From Cypionkella sinensis (lineage in GTDB: Bacteria; Pseudomonadota; Alphaproteobacteria; Rhodobacterales; Rhodobacteraceae): a stretch of DNA of 64,000 nucleotides. The notes below the pieces were generated by a model, which saw only the letters and a list, made by a program, of their open reading frames with translations, did not search any database and had not been told where the DNA came from. The stretch covers positions 1,488,001-1,552,000 of the forward strand of contig NZ_JBHRTO010000001.1 of assembly GCF_042646385.1 (NCBI RefSeq). The letters run 5' to 3'. Below, piece by piece: positions 60,772 through 64,000 of this stretch (within the stretch, counting starts at the first letter, position 1; every line of letters starts with the position of its first letter). The translations under genes were made by a program, and so were the position numbers.

Positions 60772-61533
60772 TCAATCCGGCGAGGCTTCCCACATCGCTT
60801 GCAGGTTCTGGGCATATTCGTTGCAAATCGTAATCGTTTGTTGACTGGGGCTGTAATAGGCATTCGCCTCGCCACAGTCGGCGACCAAGACGCTGACCTC
60901 GATTGGCAGGCCAAAACGCTCATTGATGGCCACAACTTCTTCGGCAATCAGATCGGCGAGCGGCTGGCCTTCCTGCCCCGGCTGCATCACCAGCCCGACG
61001 TTATCACCGCCCGGCGTGGCATCTGCCAGCAGCGCATCCCAAGAGCCAGCCGCCGCCTGCCATTCCTCCGGGCAACGCTCGGCGCGTTCGGGTGGCAGGC
61101 CTAATTCATCCGCCAGACCCTGCCGTGCCTCGGGGTTGGCACCGTAAAACAGGCAGACCACGGAATAATAGCGTTGCATATCAAGGCTATGCTCGTCGGA
61201 ATACGACGGGTCTTCCCCACCCGCCTCGCGCTGCGCGGCCAAGAGTGCATAGGCGGTGGCATCGCTGGCAAGGATATTCGCCGCAGCCTCTTCTTCCCAG
61301 ATGTCATTCATCAGGATCACCGACAGATGATCTGCCGCATCTTCTTCCTTGCCCAGAACCGGCAGTTGCAGCACGTCGATCATCGCGTGGCCCAGTTCGT
61401 GATAGAAGGTCGCGATCACCTCATTGGCGATAAAGGCGGATTCCTCTTCATCCTCGGGGAACTGAAACACCGTTTGCGCCGAAGCACTTGCCGCCACCAC
61501 GCACAACCAGACCGCCCATAGAAATTGCCGCAT
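60772..61533 (-). CDS. DUF4344-family putative periplasmic metallopeptidase
   Basis: The ATG at 61533 after GGGGGG gives 253 residues with a signal peptide (MRQFLWAVWLCVVAASASAQ). A zinc-protease-like HELGHAMID follows FIANEVIATFYHELGH, and there are conserved-looking cysteines (VVCLFYGANPEARQGLADELGLPPERAERCPEEW, TITICNEYA). Enzyme activity has not been shown to my knowledge. Confidence 0.82.
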   Translation of the reverse strand: MRQFLWAVWLCVVAASASAQTVFQFPEDEEESAFIANEVIATFYHELGHAMIDVLQLPVLGKEEDAADHLSVILMNDIWEEEAAANILASDATAYALLAAQREAGGEDPSYSDEHSLDMQRYYSVVCLFYGANPEARQGLADELGLPPERAERCPEEWQAAAGSWDALLADATPGGDNVGLVMQPGQEGQPLADLIAEEVVAINERFGLPIEVSVLVADCGEANAYYSPSQQTITICNEYAQNLQAMWEASPD

Positions 61534-61598
61534 GATCCCCCCGATTTTCGCCAACCTGCCACGGCACAGCGCCCCGATCAACGGTTAGCGCGCAAAGA

Positions 61599-62624
61599 TT
61601 AAAGCGGCATCAATGCCCAATAATCGAGGTCGAGCAGCACCTCGGGCAGATACTTGCCATCCGCGCCGCGCAACGCCCCCGCAGCACCCTTGGTCGCCAC
61701 CAGCCGCAACCGGATCGCGCCCACGCCCGGAGCCGCGGTTTCCGCCTTGTCCAGCACCTGCGACCACGCCCGCACCGTATCGCCCGCAAAGCACGGATTG
61801 GCATGCGCGCCTGCGTTCAGCGCCACCAGCATCTGCGCATTGGCTAGCCCATTGAACGATAGCGCGCGCGCCAGCGAGATCACATGGCCGCCGTAGATCA
61901 GCCGCTTGCCATCGGCGCGCTGGGTGGCATCGAAATGCACCTTGGCGGTGTTCTGCCACAGTCTTGTGGCCATCATATGCTCGGCTTCCTCAATGGTGAT
62001 GCCGTCCACATGGTCAATCACCTCGCCCACCGCATAGTCGCGCATCCGGTGCGGCTCGCCTGCCAGCGCGAAATTATAGCGCGTGAAATCAAGGTCCTGA
62101 GGGATCACCAACGCGCCCGGTTCGACCACCTTCACCAGTTCCGGCACCACGGCAACCGGGGCGGCAGAGGCAAAATCGCGCTTTCGCACCATCACCCAGC
62201 GCACGTATTCCAGTACCGCTTCCCCATGCTGGTTTAGCCCGACGCTGCGCACATAGACCACGCCCGATTGCCCGTTCGAGTTCTCTTTGACGCCGATCAC
62301 CGTGCTTTCCGAGCGCAGCGTATCGCCCGGCCAGACCGGGCGCAGCCAGCGCCCCTCGGCATAGCCAAGGTTCGCCACCGCATTCAGCGAGACATCCGGC
62401 ACGGTCTTGCCGAACACCACATGGAAAGCGATTAGGTCGTCCAGCGGGCTGAACGGCAGGCCGCAATCCTGCGCGAAAATGTCGCTGGAATAGAGCGCGT
62501 GGCGCGCGGGATACAGCGCGTGATACAGCGCCCGCTCGCCCATTTTCACCGTGCGCGGCACCGCATGGGTGATCACATCGCCCACGCGGTAATCTTCAAA
62601 AAACCGCCCCGCATTGGTCTTCAT
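61599..62624 (-). CDS. mch: Mesaconyl-CoA hydratase (double MaoC fold)
   Basis: The 341-residue protein begins MKTNAGRFFEDYRVGDVITH and contains DDLIAFHVVFGKTVPDVSLNAVANLGYAEGRWLRPVWPGDTL and YVRWVMVRKRDF, then a second hot-dog domain (DATQRADGKRLIYGGHVISLARALSFNGLANAQ). This is the pattern of mesaconyl-C1-CoA hydratase (beta-methylmalyl-CoA dehydratase) of Rhodobacter. It acts in the ethylmalonyl-CoA pathway, downstream of Ccr and Ecm. Confidence 0.9.
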   Translation of the reverse strand: MKTNAGRFFEDYRVGDVITHAVPRTVKMGERALYHALYPARHALYSSDIFAQDCGLPFSPLDDLIAFHVVFGKTVPDVSLNAVANLGYAEGRWLRPVWPGDTLRSESTVIGVKENSNGQSGVVYVRSVGLNQHGEAVLEYVRWVMVRKRDFASAAPVAVVPELVKVVEPGALVIPQDLDFTRYNFALAGEPHRMRDYAVGEVIDHVDGITIEEAEHMMATRLWQNTAKVHFDATQRADGKRLIYGGHVISLARALSFNGLANAQMLVALNAGAHANPCFAGDTVRAWSQVLDKAETAAPGVGAIRLRLVATKGAAGALRGADGKYLPEVLLDLDYWALMPL

Positions 62625-62661
62625 GCCGTCCTCCGTAGGGTGGGGTTTGACCCCACCGCCG

Positions 62662-62865
62662 CTATGCCTCGCCCAGTTTCATCTCGGGGTCGTATGTTCC
62701 CGGCACATCCTTCACCACCGCCTGCCCGCAGCGCATCACCCCGCGCGCGGCGTCAAAGGCATAGGTCGGGCCGCCATAAAGCGCCCAGCCTTTGCTGAGC
62801 GCCAAGGAAACCTTGTGGCAAAACGCCGATGTGTCGTCGTCTGACAAAAACCGATAAAGCTGCAT
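62662..62865 (-). CDS. DUF1737-family small protein
   Basis: The ATG at 62865 gives 67 residues: MQLYRFLSDDDTSAFCHKVS, then LSKGWALYGGPTYAFDAARGVMRCGQAVVKD. This small fold of unknown function is recognised as DUF1737. Its start shares one base with the nnrU stop. Confidence 0.85.
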   Translation of the reverse strand: MQLYRFLSDDDTSAFCHKVSLALSKGWALYGGPTYAFDAARGVMRCGQAVVKDVPGTYDPEMKLGEA

Positions 62866-63422
62866 CAGGAATAGGTCCCCAAAAACACCGGATGGCCCAA
62901 CCAAGCGTGGATCATCGCGATCACGCCCAGCAGCACCAGCGTGCCCGCCACATTCATCGCATCGCCCTTCAGGCCACGCCCGCCTGTCGGCGGCACCCAA
63001 ACCTCGGCCCGGTTGATCAGCACCATCGAGACCAGCGCCCACAGCCCCATGCCGCCGAACAGCACCAATGACGCCTGATCGCCATTCACCAGCAAATGCG
63101 CCACCGACCACACCACCACGCCCCACAGCATCGGATGCCGGATCTTCGGGTAAAGCGTGCCCTTGGTGCCGCCCACGCCAAACAGGAACAAAGACACCAA
63201 CATCAAGGTGTTATTGGCATGCCCCATACCGGGCAGCGGACTATAGACCGGCACCCATTCCGCCGCGCGGTAGCCCACCACCATCAGCACCACACCGGCC
63301 AGCGACAGCACGGTGACAAGCAGTTTCCCCCGCTCGCCCATGCCCGCCCGCACGCCCGGTGCGATCCGCTTGAAGAAATGCGCGCCGATCCACAGCGCCA
63401 GCCCCAAAATCAGCCAAATCAT
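62865..63422 (-). CDS. nnrU: NnrU-family membrane protein
   Basis: The 185-residue protein has about five membrane segments and the lines MIWLILGLALWIGAHFFKRI, GTLYPKIRHPMLWGVVVWSVAHLLVNGD and LVLFGGMGLWALVS. NnrU was found with nitrite/nitric oxide reduction genes, but family members also occur without denitrification genes, as here. Confidence 0.88.
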   Translation of the reverse strand: MIWLILGLALWIGAHFFKRIAPGVRAGMGERGKLLVTVLSLAGVVLMVVGYRAAEWVPVYSPLPGMGHANNTLMLVSLFLFGVGGTKGTLYPKIRHPMLWGVVVWSVAHLLVNGDQASLVLFGGMGLWALVSMVLINRAEVWVPPTGGRGLKGDAMNVAGTLVLLGVIAMIHAWLGHPVFLGTYS

Positions 63423-63432
63423 CGCGAAATCC

Positions 63433-64000
63433 CTATCCTGCCAGCGCGGCTATCCTCTGGGCCTTCCCTAGAACCGCCTGTGCGGTGACGATATGCAGGT
63501 TTTCGACGATCTTTCCATCCACAACCGCCACGCCCTGCCCCGCCGCTTGTGCCGCGTTGAAGGCCGCGATCTGGCGCTGCGCAAGTTCCAGTTCTGCCGC
63601 ACTTGGCGCGAAGGCAGCATTGGCAATCTCGACCTGCGCCGGATGGATCAGTGTCTTGCCGTCAAACCCCATGTCGCGGCCCTGCTGACATTCGGCCCGC
63701 AACCCGTTGTCATCCTTGAACGCATTGTAAACGCCATCGACAATCACCCGGCCATAGGCCCGCGCGGCCAGCAGACACAGGCCAAGCCCCGTCTGCATCG
63801 GCAAGCGATCCGCACGATGGCGGCTGCCCAGTTCCTTGGCCAGATCATTGGTGCCCATCACCATGCCTTGCAGACGCGGATGCGCCGCGATCTCGGCGGC
63901 GTTCAGCATCCCCAACGCGGTTTCCATCATCGCCCATAACGGCTTGTCGGTAAGCGCCGCGACAGCGTCGAGGTCAGCCGCCCGGTTGACCTTGGGGATA
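63433..64000 (-). CDS. CoA-ester lyase (CitE/Mcl2-like), 5' end outside window
   Basis: The frame is open from the right edge to TAG at 63433, about 188 residues. It contains PLWAMMETALGMLNAAEIA, MGTNDLAKELGSRHRADRL, IVDGVYNAFKDDNGLRAECQQGRDMGFDGKTLIHPAQVEIANAAFAPS. This is the C-terminal half of the HpcH/CitE family. Next to nnrU and mch it is probably (3S)-malyl-CoA thioesterase (Mcl2) or malyl-CoA lyase of the ethylmalonyl-CoA pathway. Confidence 0.85.
   Translation of the reverse strand, partial: IPKVNRAADLDAVAALTDKPLWAMMETALGMLNAAEIAAHPRLQGMVMGTNDLAKELGSRHRADRLPMQTGLGLCLLAARAYGRVIVDGVYNAFKDDNGLRAECQQGRDMGFDGKTLIHPAQVEIANAAFAPSAAELELAQRQIAAFNAAQAAGQGVAVVDGKIVENLHIVTAQAVLGKAQRIAALAG

Noticed and set aside
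1..64000. tRNA, rRNA, riboswitch, prophage or plasmid-replication features
   Set aside because: I looked for cloverleaf ends, transposase, integrase and replication motifs by eye and saw none; a covariance-model scan would be needed to exclude small structured RNAs.

Overview
The window reads as a piece of chromosome from an alphaproteobacterium of the order Rhodobacterales (Paracoccaceae type). The grounds are a crotonyl-CoA carboxylase/reductase beside an ethylmalonyl-CoA mutase, a mesaconyl-CoA hydratase gene close to an NnrU gene and a malyl-CoA lyase/thioesterase-type gene, the order rpsA-ihfB-lapA-trpF, an sdhCDAB operon with small lipoprotein genes inside it, a luxR-luxI pair, and dense GC-rich coding. 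No tRNA, rRNA, CRISPR array, insertion sequence or phage gene was seen.

Bases 1-36977 are almost entirely carbohydrate uptake and catabolism, in three modules. Module A (1-10620) is a polyol locus: an erythritol-kinase-like gene cut by the left edge, diverging from a DUF2291/ATPase/permease/binding-protein transporter, two paralogous DeoR-type regulators, an L-xylulose-kinase-like FGGY kinase and a GlpD/EryB-like FAD dehydrogenase. A molybdate block (modE-modA-modB-modC plus a bestrophin-like membrane gene, 10617-14495) follows with overlapping reading frames and a palindrome that looks like a Mo-box. Module B (14511-25338) is a divergent sugar locus around a SorC-type regulator. Leftward run a binding protein, permease, ATPase, PfkB kinase, Gfo/Idh/MocA oxidoreductase, TIM-barrel isomerase, alpha/beta hydrolase and Rpe/AlsE-like epimerase. 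Rightward run a LacD/YihT-like aldolase and an unusual fusion of a ROK sugar kinase with a second P-loop kinase domain. After an RTX metalloprotease gene (25428-27929), module C (28597-36977) has a LacI regulator, two identical 16-bp palindromic operators, a GlpV/P/Q/U/S/T-like ABC transporter and a DhaK-DhaL kinase.

Bases 37058-53589 are mostly core genes: cytochrome c2, rpsA (with an overlapping 13-codon upstream frame), ihfB, lapA-like, trpF, a VOC protein, a stand-alone AsnC ligand domain, a RecD-like helicase, ccr, a PlsB-like acyltransferase, ecm, deoD, a LysR/SHMT-like divergent pair and an aldo/keto reductase. Bases 53621-55627 hold a quorum-sensing patch: luxI, luxR and, divergently, a LuxR-like autoinducer-binding domain with no DNA-binding domain.

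Bases 55634-64000, all on the minus strand, hold sdhCDAB with three small lipoprotein genes between sdhA and sdhB, a DUF4344 putative metallopeptidase, and mch, DUF1737, nnrU and a CoA-ester lyase cut by the right edge. Together ccr, ecm, mch and the lyase represent much of the ethylmalonyl-CoA pathway for acetyl-CoA assimilation; its propionyl-CoA output would re-enter the citric acid cycle as succinate, the substrate of the sdh product. Functional names for the sugar modules are inferred from protein families; the substrates are not proven by sequence alone.
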